Below, piece by piece: positions 1 to 11,657 of a stretch of DNA of 64,000 nt (within the stretch, counting starts at the first letter, position 1; each line of letters opens with the position of its first letter). The position numbers and the translations under genes are program-made. Under the pieces are notes generated by a model. It did no database searches. It saw nothing but the letters and a program-made list of their open reading frames with translations, and was not told where the DNA came from. Location of the stretch: contig PUDQ02000001.1 of assembly GCA_002964805.2 (NCBI GenBank), positions 2,938,001-3,002,000 on the forward strand, given 5' to 3'. Source of the stretch: Trametes villosa (taxonomy: Eukaryota; Basidiomycota; Agaricomycetes; Polyporales; Polyporaceae).

Positions 1-775
1 ACATACATATAACACACAAGTATAATCTCATGTATAATACTCGCATTCATCATCAACTCACAACTCAGCATGCAACGTTCCTCCAGTAGCGAAGAACTCG
101 TAGCGACCCTCGTCCTTAGACTTTGCTGATCAGCACTTCCCAGCGACGAACAGGAGATTGATCCGTGCTGCTAAGTCAGTCGCGCATTCCGGAATAAGCC
201 TACACTGATGGCGAACCGACTACCGGCCAACAGAACTTGCGCGGGTCTCACCAGGTATCTCGAGACCCTAACGTTTGGTGTTTCAAGCACGACGAGAGCG
301 ATCTTTCTCCAGTGTGCGTCGGTGCTTCCGTTAAGGGACGACGTACTTGCGAGGTCATGGCTGCACGTCCACCAAGCAATGCAAGGTCGAACCGAAGGCC
401 ATGGACCTGGCGATACCTGGCGGGAAGGAAGCAAGAGCGTGGCAGCTGCAGGGGGACTCCGATCCTCTACAATACCAGGCGGAGGACCTCAACGCGGTCA
501 CGTGGCCCCACCGGCTGCGAAATGGCGAGAGGCCCCGAGCAAGGGTGTGGGTGACTCTCGGATGTACCGTCTTGAGGCAGCTTCAATGTCACGCAACTAA
601 TATGAGCCTACGCAGGCAGTATAATATGAGGATACCAAGCACAACGGAACTCGCAAACACCTCCCCCGCCACCGCCCCCGCCCGTCCATCTCTCCGCATT
701 CTCATCGCATAGTCCGATCACAGTCACAAGCGGGTATAGAGTCTAGTAAGACAGCGTGTATGGATGGCTGCCCGT
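1..775. other. no supported gene
   Basis: I see no open frame with recognisable protein features, codon bias or matching splice sites here. The last part lies downstream of the hydrophobin stop codon and probably holds its 3' UTR. Confidence 0.5.
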
Positions 776-1240
776 CTAGTTCACGTTGACGGGCACGCAG
801 CCGAGGGAAACGGGGCCGCCTGTGAATTCCAGACAATCAGTCAGCACGGAGCGAGAGAAGGAAAGGGCCTGCACAACGCACCGACGTTGTTGTTCTGGCA
901 GCACGCGGTCGTGCCAGTGCTAAGGTTGGGCAGGCGTCAGCTGCATGTTTGCGCTCCTGAACGATGGAACAGCTCACCAGGAGTTGGACCCGAGGGCACC
1001 GATGACCGTGACTGGGGTGCACTGGACGCCGACCTGGACATTGGTGTCCTGGAGGCCGACGCCGAGGAGGGCGACGATCGCCTGAAGCGGGGGCGGCAGA
1101 TCGCTGGGCTTCTGGATTTCGTTGCAGCATTGGATGGGGCCGGTGCTGCACTGGGAAGCAGCGGCGGCACCCTGAGGCACCGGGGTGGCGGCCGCAAGGG
1201 TAGCGAGGAGGGCGGTGAAGACGGCGAGCTTGGCGAACAT
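776..1240 (-). CDS. class I hydrophobin
   Basis: Small secreted surfactant that self-assembles at air-water interfaces and coats hyphae or spores. Three exons join in frame: 1240-978, 919-882 and 819-776, giving 114 residues. Residues 1 to about 20 form a signal peptide beginning MFAKLAVF. The mature protein has the eight-cysteine pattern C-x6-CC-x34-C-x13-C-x5-CC-x12-C-x6, which fits class I spacing and fixes both introns: the fourth cysteine codon is split by intron 1 (TG|C) and a glycine codon by intron 2. The C-terminus after the last Cys reads VPVNVN, typical of basidiomycete members. A TATA box lies about 140 bp upstream. Length and cysteine spacing are normal, so it is probably functional. 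Confidence 0.96.
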
Positions 1241-1376
1241 GGCTGATATGGTTGGTTGGGTGGTTGGTAGTGAAGTGAAAGAATGTGTGTGTTTAGCTGG
1301 GTAGCTAGGCGAGAGGCTGAGGAACGAATGTGAGTAGCGGTGGTGTTCGCTGAGGATGGAGGGTGACCCGTGCGGG

Positions 1377-1384
1377 CTTTTATA
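1377..1384 (-). promoter_or_regulatory. TATA box of the hydrophobin gene
   Basis: Reads TATAAAAG on the minus strand, 137-144 bp upstream of the hydrophobin ATG. That leaves room for a 5' UTR of about 110 bp. Strong TATA boxes are common for highly expressed hydrophobins. Confidence 0.6.
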
Positions 1385-1600
1385 CCGCGCAGACTCTCGT
1401 CCGGGCGGATGGCCTTGCAGAACTTCGCCCAATGACGGCGTTCCGGGCGAGTTGCAGGCGACCGGGCGCGGCGATAGATTTGCTAGTGCGATGTTGACCT
1501 TCATTTGCCCGCTACGAGGGCGTAGCGAGACGTGCTTGGGCTTCCCGTGGCTGCGCGACCGTACAAAAATTTTCTCGTCAAAGCATCCTGGGGCTTCCTA

Positions 1601-1654
1601 GTGCCATCATGAATGCGTAGCGTTCATGATGACACTACGCATTCATGATGACAC
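1601..1654. repeat. 20-bp inverted repeat (hairpin)
   Basis: Arms 1601-1620 and 1635-1654 are complementary at 19 of 20 positions around a 14-base spacer. The spacer (1621-1634) itself repeats part of the arm (TTCATGATGACA). It lies about 360 bp upstream of the hydrophobin ATG. It could be a footprint of a small transposable element or a hairpin; no target duplication was found. Confidence 0.6.
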
Positions 1655-2949
1655 GACGGTGACGTGCGTACGCCGTGGCTGTCGCGCATCGCAAGGACGA
1701 CGGCGTTCAACGACTGCTGCTCACGGGGAAGGTGTGTCGGTCCATACAAAACTTCCGAAACAGGACGCACGTGAGAGCGACGTCGCCGATTCACGTCATG
1801 CACTGGAGGATGTGTCTGAAACTCACCGCTCGAGCTTTGCCATATGCCATAAGAGACGAGGACGCTCTAATACCGCGCGAGGGCTTGGCGGCATGCATGC
1901 TTCGGAGTTTCTGGACAACCTGCGTGAAGGACAGCAGCTCTCCGCGATTACCTTGCCCATGCGAGGAAGATCGCCGCGTATGTTCTTGAGCGGAGCCTCC
2001 ATATCCTTATGACCTAACAGCGCGGTGAGTATCTTGAGACCCCATGCGTGCGCGAAAACTTGCCAAAACGAAACACAAGCTCCCAGGACAGCTCGCTTCT
2101 TAGGGTAACCTTCTGTGTTGCATACGCCGCACTGGCCTCACCACCCTCGAGCACGGTCGGCCCAAGCTATAGAAGCTCGATGTCAACGTCATACTCCGGC
2201 AATCCAACGGAGCATGGAAACTCACGGAGATGCTTATCAGCGCAAGGTATTGAAAGGCCGACCCATACACGTCGCCGATCGTGCGGCGAAGTGAATGCCA
2301 TCTCGTGCGCCACCGGTGCACGTCCAGCCTGGCTCGTCACTCTGCGGCGCGGGGTATGTTTCAAGCAGTCCGAGTCTCTAGAGGCTCTTCTGCGCGAAGT
2401 TCTCTGAGAATCAGTTCGAGGCCTGCGTTTGGGTGGCTCGTTGGTTCCCAGACCGTCTGTTCGAACCTGGAAGCGATACGATTAGACACCAGGGTGCTGG
2501 TCCCACGGGCAGCGTTTTCATGCCTTCAGCGTGCAACTGCTGAAAGGGACCCTTCTGAGGCTGCGGCGACTTGTCATAGTGGGGCGCACGCTCCCGGGTG
2601 CTGTAGCTCAGTCTCGATGAAGCTGGGAAAGCGCCGCACCGTGAGATGGGTCCGTCTGTCAACGTCATGTCCGCTGCAGCTCCCGAGAAGAATGCCGCTA
2701 GGACAAGCACTAATCGCAGGCGGCTATATCGTACCACCGTGACGGCGTCGATAACCTGCCTGCTGTATAATCCGCCGCCGTATTATGTTACGAACAATTG
2801 AGACCTAAAATTAGCAATAAACTACATGACGGAGTAGCCAGGGTGAGCTAGGGAGAGCCTGGAGCATAGCTGAGGTCACCGCACCTAGAACGATAGCACC
2901 GCATGATATATCCCTGCATTTCTTTGACACGAGGCGTTTACCTGCCACT
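1655..2949. other. no supported gene
   Basis: Several open frames of 60-150 codons occur on both strands, but none has a credible start plus splice signals or recognisable domains. The part nearest 2949 is probably the 3' UTR of the minus-strand gene that follows. Confidence 0.5.
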
Positions 2950-5900
2950 CTACACCTTCCTGCGCTTGAAGGTATGCACCACCGTGGTAACTCCTGACGT
3001 CGCAGGAGGTCCGGTCGCAGGTCGCTTGAGCGCACTCGAGCTCGCAGACGGTGCTGCTGGAGCTGCCGCCGGTACAGGTTGACCGCGCAGCGCCTGCACG
3101 ATGCGCGCGTAGTCCGCGCCCAGGATGGTCTTCCAGCCGTCCTCGGAGACTTCGAGCCTCGTCAAACACATGTTGCCCTCCTCCTTGAACGCGACATATC
3201 GAGCCGGCGCGAGCATGGCCTGGCACTTGGCCACCTACACGTGTTGTACAATGAATACATCAGCACTCGAGCGCATGAGTAAGCGGGCGACCAGCTAGTG
3301 CGCGAACGTACGTCGAGGCTCTGCGGCTTGGTGCCGACCATCTCGTACTTGACGAAAGTGCTGCCGAGATGGTCGTCCATGAGATGCTGCATGTGCAGGC
3401 GCTTCGACCGGCCGATGAAGCTGAACGACGTCTTCTCTTTTGTGCTCTTGAGGAAGCGGAGGAGCTCGCCGCACGACTCGCAGGTGCACTGCTTCTCCCA
3501 CTTCGCCAGGCGCGTTGCGAGCGCGGTTGCGGACGCCGCCAGGGTGGGGGTGGCCGCATGCATGGGGGTCATCGCTGTGTCCACCCAGAAGGTCACCATG
3601 CGCTTGTACATGGCGCTGTACGCGGGATCGGTCGGGGCGCCCTTGAAATCGCGCACGATCCGGGGAAGGAAGTGGCGCAGGCCGGCGAGCGACTCCGCCG
3701 CAGAGTTGGGGCTTGTGCTGTACTCTTGCACTAGGCGGTCGAAGATGGTGAGGCACGCGTCGGGGACGCCCGCCCGGATGCAGCGAGAGAGGGAAAAGGT
3801 GATGGGCGGTGGCATCCCGAAACGCTCAAACAGGAAGAGGCCGCCGTGGGTGGAAGCGACCTGCGCGTACTTCCGGACCAGAGAAGCGAGGGCGTCGTCC
3901 ACGCCAGTGAGCGTCCCGGCGTCGCGCCGAGTTCGGAATACGTCTACGAGAATTTCCAGCACTGACTCCCCGAGGGCTGTGGTAAGCATATCTTCGACAA
4001 TCCTGAGGGGTGCGTCAGTGGGTACGATGCATGGGAAAGGGTTGGAGGCGCACTTCTGGATCGACGAGCTACTCATGGCCGACGCATCGATGACCGCATC
4101 CACGTCTTCCTTCTTGACTTCGGGTTCTGGCGTGGCTAAGCGCTTCAAGAACTGGGCAATTGCTGTATCGCTGAGAGACTTGAGTGCGGGAAACGCCTTC
4201 ATCTTCGGCTGGTCCTTCACGAGGGAAACAACCGCACTGGCGAGTGTAAGCAACGTCTTCCCTCGCTCAAGCACCACGCTCTCTTCCAGCCCCGTGAAAT
4301 CGACGAGGCGGCTGACGACGTCTGCGACGCTGGCATCGTTACCGGTCTCCAGGCATGCCTTGATAGCGTCCTCCGCGAGCTCGTGAGCGTACTCCGCGTC
4401 TGTCTCCTCGTAGAAGTCGGCCTGCGAGATAGCACTAGAGAGGGCGCTCTTGACGATGCGCTTCTTGACCCCAACCGTGATCCCGGACGTGCTGTGCACT
4501 TGTTCGGCGAAGGCGAACATGAACGCGGCGTCCGCGACGGGCGTAAGCACCGGGATGATGCTGCCTACTCGTCAGGCAGGTGTCGTGTGAAGGTATTCCG
4601 AGTCTAGACTCACGTCTTCTCTAGGACCTTCGCCCCGCCGAGCTTCATCCCCGTGGACACGATGATCTCGGCTTCGTCGACCTCCGGCGCTTTGAGGGCA
4701 CCCGCGAGCTTGAGGCGCCACTCGGGAACCCACTCCTCAGCGAACGCGAACGCGTCACCGCTGTCCTCGGCGGCTTTCTCCTCGAGCGTGTCAAGGAACT
4801 GGAGGGAAGATTGGTTGCTCGGGTCCTGCTCGAGGGCGCGCTCGACGCTGCATACAGTCAGTAAAGCCTTCGTGCTGAACGAGTCCCGCGACAACTGGAC
4901 GCACCATTCCCGGACAGGCTCGAAGCCAAACGCGTCAATCGCGGCGATGATGTTTTCGGAGCGCATCTCTGAGATTGCGCTGTCCGCTTCACACTTCCGT
5001 ACCGCGCGCACCCAGAGGTCCGCATCGGCCCAGAATATGGCGGCCTGACAGACACTGGGCACGACCTCTGCACACTCCTCCTGCCCGGCACGCGCAAGAA
5101 TCAACTCGACAAGCTCTTTGGAGTCCCGCGAGGGCTTGGGTTGAGCGGAGGCCGTGAGCTCACGGCAAGCATGCGTGAGCGCCTGGGCGCCATGGAGGAG
5201 GTCGAAATGGTTCCGCCGAGGCCAGATGACGAGGGCAGTCCCATCATAATCTATAAGAGATTCCGATCTAGTCAGCGCGAGGGTGGAAGGAAGTGCAAGG
5301 TCCGCCTTACATCTGTCGAGCGAGAAGCATGCTTTGGGGACCCGCAAACTTCGAATTAGTCGGACGCAAAGAAAGCCGGGCGAGTAACATACCGTTCGAG
5401 CTCATACTCTGACTGGTGTGTTTGCGAGACACCAGCACCTTTTGCGTGTCTCCAGGGATGACCTCTGTGTCGACGTCGAAGTCGACTGCAGCCTTCAAGA
5501 GCTTTCCTCCCGTGTCGACGAGGTTCTTGAGAGTGAGCTCGGTCTCATGCACTTCCTCCATCTCGACATCGTCATCCGCCCCTAGCATGTCGTCGTCCGA
5601 TCCCATATCTTCCTCCGAGTCCGAGCCTTCCATGTAACCACTACAGCCAACGCGACCGTAGTAGCCTCCATAGTAGCCTCCGTAGCCACGCCCCCAGCCG
5701 CGGCCGCGGCCATACCCACGTCCTCCGGGCATACGCGCCACAGGGCCTTGCTCGTGGTAGACGAGCTCGGCGAGCCCGACGTGGAAGCCATATTTACTCG
5801 CCTGTGCGTCGAGGAGCGCGGCCTTCTTCGCGTCGTTGGCGATGAGGCCGGCGAGGCTCAGTTTTCGTCGTTCGCATCTGTTGCGGAGGAGGTAAACGAG

Positions 5901-6384
5901 CTTTTGCGGCTTGTCCTGCGGCTCGAAGTCCCTCCACGAGAGGAGAATCTTGCGCAGCTCCTGTGCGAGCGGGGACCCGGCCTTGCCCGTGCCCGTGGCA
6001 GGGGCCTCTGCCGGCACTCGATCAAGGAGACGCTGCAGGTCACCCTGGTCGTGGACGTGTGAGCTTTGAGAGGTCAATTCGATGGGCAACTGGACTATGC
6101 GCACCTTGATGTCGGTCGAGGGCTCTCCCTCTAGTCGCTCCTGAGGCGTATCCACTTGACGACGCGTACCTGTTGTTGTCGCGGTTGTGCCTTTTTTCGT
6201 CGCCCGACCTAGAAGAGTAGCATGAACACAGTCGTAAGACACTGTGCCACTGTGTAGGGTTGTGCGAGAACCCACCTCGACCTGCGGCGGTAGACTTCGC
6301 AGTCCGGCTCGCCTTCTAAATAAGATGTCAGCGCGTTTCTGAGGCCAGAGGGGCCGATGCCCTTACCGTTTTACGTGGTGCCAT
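2950..6384 (-). CDS. family member A: nuclear protein lacking the 2OG-oxygenase domain
   Basis: Multi-exon gene of roughly 950-1,000 residues. Its first exon is MAPRKT (6384-6367). The N-terminal basic tail ends at PSTDIK, where an intron matches the one after PSQDIK in members C and D. The next exon starts GDLQRLLD and passes straight into LRKILLSWRD, which in C and D lies after the oxygenase domain. The Fe(II)-binding domain is therefore missing. Then come a Gly/Arg/Tyr-rich stretch (5640-5735), an acidic stretch, the conserved LVIWP and GGAKVLEKT segments, a long helical region and a C-terminal DYARIV...KRRKV tail with a nuclear localisation signal. Intron positions match the other members. 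No frameshift was seen, so it looks expressed rather than dead. The role of the C-terminal region is unknown to me. Confidence 0.82.
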
Positions 6385-7276
6385 AGTATGTGTGTTTGCA
6401 GTATAGGGGTGTGGTCGTGCAGAGGGTTATGCGAGAGTGGGAGAGGGGGGGGGATATAAAAGAAAATGGGAGAGCAAAGCGAGAGCGGCCGCAGCCTCTC
6501 CAGTCGCGTCGCGATCGGTCACGGCCAAATGATCGTGGTAAATCGTGGTCTCGTCACGTACCCAAGCTCGCTCAAAGCGTTGGGCCTGTGTATGAGATGA
6601 GCAAGGCGTGTGTGACGCAGGGTTACATCTCTCCGCCCGCAAGCCTTACGTTGCATCTCTGCCGGACTGGCCCGGGGGTACATACCTCAGCCTGGGTTGG
6701 CGCAGAGGGTTGGGCGCGTCATGCGAAAGGCTAAGTGCCCGGCTCGGAATGACGCGTCGTGGTACGTCAGGTCACGCGCACGTGCTCGTGATGGATCACG
6801 CCTACAGGTCGTGGCGCTTCAAGTTAGGAGCCGTCTCGATTCTTGATTCTCGACCTTGACGAACGCGCACAACATGCCATTTTCAAGGCCTAAGGTCTTC
6901 CCTCCCTGTCACTTATTTGCGCGAGCGCATGCCATAACATACGTCCAGCCTTGAATCCAACACTGTTACAGAACATCATGAACGGCCCTTACGTGGAACA
7001 GTAATGGTACCGCTGAAAGGCCCTACGGCCTTGCCAGGGTACGTACTACTACAACGGGTTCTTGTGCCCGCAATTAGCGTTGCTGATATTCTATGAAATA
7101 GGAACCGTGCAGAGGATATATCAGTTTGCACCTCAATCTGACAGCGAGACGGTTATATCGCACCTGAACAGTACTGTATTAACCAAGCCGACTCGGATGC
7201 CAAATATATAGCAATAAATCACGCCCTCCTGCTCGTGCTGCCGCTGGGGAACTTCCGCCGGAAGGAGGCTAGTTGC
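6385..7276. other. intergenic region between A and B
   Basis: Holds the promoter side of gene A and the 3' side of gene B. A G-run followed by GATATAAAAG (6443-6463) reads on the plus strand, the wrong direction for A. No gene seen. Confidence 0.5.
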
Positions 7277-10200
7277 CTAGGTGAGCTTCCTGCGTTTTGC
7301 TGCTGCGCCCGCCGATCCCGACCCCGAAGCGACAGAGTTAGTCGCACCCTCCGTGTCGGCAGGCCGCTTCGAGCTGAGCGCATTGACCTCAGCCACAGTG
7401 CCGCGCAGAGTTGCCACGATGCGCGCGTAGTCGGAGCCGAAGATGGCCTTCAGGTCTGCCTCGGAGACCCGGTCGGTGAGCTCCTCGAAGAACGTCTTCG
7501 CGTCCTCCTTCCACGTGTGCCACTTTGACGCTGCTCGCAGCGCTTCTGAATGTTTTGTGACCTATGTTACGGTGAATTGCGAGGTGAGCACACCGACTCG
7601 AAATCACAGCGCCACGACGTACCTTGATGCCCTGTGCGGTCGTCTCGTACATGACCTCCCCACCGAAGTGCTTCACCAAGTGCTTCTCCCAATGTCCCCC
7701 GGGGGCGACACCAGAGAACTCGTACTCGGCCGAGCAACCCCCCAGAAAGTCGCGGAGGGAGCAGCACGGCCCCACGTCATACACGCACAGATCGCACTCC
7801 GCCTCCCAGACGCTCATACTCCCAACGAGCGAGGCCACCGCCGCATCCGATAAGCCGGGCGCGGTGCGCAGTGGACCCATCTTGACGTCGATCCAGTACG
7901 TGTACAGACGCCGGAGCAGCGCCGCGTACGCAGGTTCGGTAGGGGTGCGGAGCAGGCGCGGGAGGAAGAAGCACGTCGCGAAGAGCGGAAACCGCGCGTC
8001 CGCCTCCAGAACCCGCTCGATGAAGATGCTGCACGCCTCGGGTACGCCCGCGCGCACACAAGAGTGGAGTGACAGCACGATGTCGGGTGGGACGCTGGTC
8101 CAGAGTGTCTGTCGTTTCGCAGTGATTGGTGCGACGCGCGCGAAAGCTTCAGCTAGCGTGGTGAGGGCGTCATCTGGCACAGCGCTCGCAGGGCGCTTTC
8201 TGGCGATCGCTACGATGAGGTCTCCCAGGGTGTCGGTCTTGAGGCCGAGCGCGAGTATCTGCTGTATAACACTGAGCTCTGCGTCAGCTTGACACATACG
8301 CGCCCAAGACTCGAGCCTGGACGTACTCAGACACGGACGTGCTGCTCATGCCAGAGTGCGCGGCGTCAAGCAGCGCGTTGATATTTGTGGGATCGAGTTT
8401 GGGATCCGGCGTGGGCAAGCTCCGCAGAAACAGAGCGATTGCAGTGTCGAGAAGCTTCTTGACCGCAAGCTTGGCCTTCGCACTCGGGCGAATACCGCTC
8501 GCGAACTGTGCAGTTGTCCCGGCTAGGGGGAACAGCACATCGTGACAGCGCTGTTGCACCACGCGCTCGTCCAGCCCAGAGAGGTCGGTCAGACGCAGGA
8601 CTACTTCAGCAAGGCTAGGGTTTTCTCCAGTCCGCAAGCATGTCTCAAGGTCCTCCTCGGCAAACTCGAGGGTTTCGTCGTTGTCGATGCTCTCGAAGAA
8701 CTTGACCTGCGATAGCGCGTACACGATCGCGTCCTTGACGATGCGCTTCTTCACCCCGACGGTGATGCCAGGAGCGATGTGCGCCTTGTCGGCGAGGGCG
8801 AGCATAAACACGGGGTCGACAACCGTCTTGAGTACGGGAATTATCCTGTTGGAGAGAACAGCAACATGAGCGCAGACTCTGCAACCACGCATGAGCATGT
8901 GAAACTTACGTCTTTTCCAACACCTTCGCGCCGCCTGCCTCCATGCAGGCAGAGACGATGTCCTTTGCTTCGTCGACCTTCGGTTTCCGGAACGCTCCAA
9001 GAAGTTTGTGACGCCATTCAGGTACCCACTCGACGACGAAAGCGAACACAGCGCCGCCGTCAGCAGCGGCATGCGCTTCGAGAGCGAGAAGGAACAGTAG
9101 CGCAGGCGTGGACTGAGGATCTTGGACCAGCGCACGCTCGACGCTACGCGCCCCCATTAGCAAGATGCGCCCCCATGAGACGGAAGCGTGCGCCGTACCA
9201 GTCTCTGACCGGACCGTCAAATCCAAATGCGCTGATGGCGGCGAAGACGTTCTCGGGCTGCAGCTCGGATATCGCACGGTCGGCCTCGCACGCGCGTACC
9301 GCGCGTACCCAGAGGTCGGCCTCGCCCCATAGAACGGCAGCGCGGCAGACGCTCTTGACGACGTCCTCGCTGTGGGCCGCGTCGGCGCGTGAGAGGATGA
9401 GCTCCGCGAGGTCCCAAGTTTCGTCCGTGGGTTGGGCGGAGGCAGAGGTGGCGAGCGCGGCGCACGCGTGCTGCAAGGCGTCGGGGCCGTAGAGGACGTC
9501 GAAGTGGCTGGACTGGGGCCAGATAAGCATAACCCGGCTCTCGTACCCTAAGAGACGCGTCGGTTAGTGAGTCAGCTGCCATGTCGTGGCTGTAGCATTG
9601 CAGAGCGCACTTACAACGCTGGAGTGTCCCGCTTCCTTGAAAACGAGTATGTGTGAGATCTCCAAGGGCTGCTGCATGATGATAGAACGAATGGAGAGAC
9701 GTACGGCTCGGCCCGAATCGCTGTTCGGTAGGCCGACGACTTATCAGATCGTCCAGTATGTTCTCAGATACGGTCTCCATATCCGCGTCGAATTCGACGT
9801 TGGATGCCAACTTCTTTCCCTTCAGGTCGACGATGTCGTAGAGGTCGAACTTAGTGTGATGAACCTTCTCCATGTGCACGTCGACCCCGCCGATCCGCGA
9901 GTAGCAGCTTTTCCACAGACCCTCCGGCCCTAATGGCACCTCTGAATCCCATTCATAGTAGCAGTTGTGTGAGCCATAACGGTACCGGGAACCGTTCCCG
10001 GAACGACCGCTCATTCGCACCCCGAGACCTTGCTGCATGAAGACGAGGTTGCCCAGAGCGACGCGGAAACCGTACTTGCGTGCATGCGCGTCGAGAAGGC
10101 TGACCTTCTTTGCATCCTCGTCGAGGAGGGTGTTTAGGCGCAGCTTCCTGCGGTCGATGGGGGTCTTCAGCAGATAAACGAGCTTCTGTGGTTGGTCTTG

Positions 10201-10668
10201 AGGCGGGATGTCCCTCCAGGAGGATAGGATCTTACGGAGCATTTGAGCGGCTTCATCGTCCCTCTGGAGCTCTTCAGCTGGTTTTGCCTCACAGTGCACA
10301 TCTAGAAGACGCCGCAGATTGAACTGGGCGACAAACCACAGGGTAAGAGCCTGCTCGACAGATGGCCGGGACACATGCTCGCCTTGATACCCATCGATGC
10401 TAGGGACCCTTCCTCGTGGCCGTTCTGCGATGCTCGGCCCACGGGTGGATATACGAAAAGGTGTAAGGACTCGACGGCTAGCCGTGTCCGGAGAGGCTGG
10501 GGATTTTGAGAGACAATTTTCGCAGGTCCAGTAATTTTCGTGCTGGTAGCGGTGCTACTCCGACTCGGAGTAGTAGCTACGGCCTACGAAGTACGTCAGT
10601 ACACTGCATCCCTGCCGCACGAGGTCAGACAATGTACAATACATCACCTTCTTCAAACGTGGCGCCAT
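7277..10668 (-). CDS. family member B: second paralogue lacking the 2OG-oxygenase domain
   Basis: Tandem paralogue of A on the same strand. It starts MAPRLKK (ATG at 10668) and a second exon begins AVATTPSRSS. The exon ending in MGIK is followed, at the intron position conserved in A, C and D, by a GC-AG rather than GT-AG intron (about 10322-10380). The next exon begins FNLRRLLD and leads directly into LRKILSSWRD, so the oxygenase domain is absent as in A. Later segments match A: YLLK, a histidine/tyrosine-rich linker, VMLIWP, GGAKVLEKT and the helical region. The C-terminus is DYARIVATLRG followed by a bipartite nuclear signal (SSKRPAD ... AAKRRKLT). About 950-1,000 residues. It lacks A's long Gly/Arg-rich insert. 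Function unknown. Confidence 0.78.
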
Positions 10669-11657
10669 GAGAGAGACGACGCGCAGGAGATGGCTAGCGA
10701 GGATTTGCCCGCAGCCCCTGAGGCAAACTCTCAGAGAGCGGGCGGCAAGCCGACGCGCCGAAGCGGGTATACCGCGATCGGTCACTGGCACATGACTGTG
10801 CGTCACGAGCTACCGTGAAGCTAGGCGCTTGGCCGCCAGGCTCTTCCCATAAATACTCGCTCAGGCGCCTGACCGTCTTGTCCTCAACTTCGACCGTGCA
10901 CGCCGACAAGCCGTTCGCAACGTCTTTGGAGTTCCGTGAGTTACTCCTCAGATATGTGTATCTGGCACTGATACTGGTAGAGGACATCGTTGAAAGGACA
11001 TCAAGTGTAGCGTCATACTCCGGGTCGGACATGCGGTACTAAATAAGAATCAGCAGCGCACATTAAACATATCATAGGCGTTCCCATGGCCATCCTCCGA
11101 CGCCGATAGACCTTCTCGCGGGCTTATGCCGCTCCTCGGCTGCGATCTTTTACTGTACCATTGACTCCACTCAATGCACTTCGGTCTATCGCATAGCCAT
11201 GCCTCGCGGAAGGAGACGCCTTCTCCGCGCTCGGCCTGACATATCGTGCGTATCATTCCGTCATCTGGCCGTTCGCTGCGCCACTCATGGATCGTCTTAA
11301 CATATAGAGACAAGAAGATGGCGAGCGCGCCACACATACAGCAGCTAGGCCAATCGTCGAAAACTCAATCAGCCTCCATATCACACGTGGGATGTACTCC
11401 CCGCGCACTGGGACGCCTGGCGGGACCGCGATTAGCCCATCACGACATATGACCCCGGAGAAGAGAGAGAGAAGCCCCTACGCCCCGTTTGTACCGGAGG
11501 GTCATCGCAACGCTTGTACACAGCCCGAGTCTAGTGCCCACAGTCAGTCGTCGTGGCCGGTAGTTGTATGATATGTAAGGCAGACGTCGCTCGAGCAGAT
11601 CTTTGCTCCTCAGCTGCAGCGATACCACCCGGGCAAGATCGTCAGCCGCATACCACC
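10669..11657. other. intergenic, with an unassigned minus-strand open frame
   Basis: Upstream region of gene B and 5' side of the DUF6533 gene. On the minus strand an ATG at 11032 opens about 75 clean codons (MSDPEYDATL...) to about 10805, and another open stretch spans 11337-11050. I could not join them with plausible introns or match them to a family. They may be decayed coding sequence or chance. Confidence 0.35.

Noticed and set aside
2411..2737. Minus-strand open frame with a signal-peptide-like start (VRYSRLRLVLVLAAFFSG)
   Set aside because: It begins at a GTG rather than ATG, lacks cysteine or domain patterns and has no splice or promoter context.
3298..4386. 362-codon plus-strand frame
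   Set aside because: Antisense of the long helical region of gene A, whose paralogues and introns support the minus strand.
10805..11337. Two minus-strand open stretches (from ATG 11032, and 11337-11050) considered as a gene between B and the DUF6533 gene
   Set aside because: The gap between them is too short for an intron, and neither part matches a family I know. Mentioned only as unassigned sequence.
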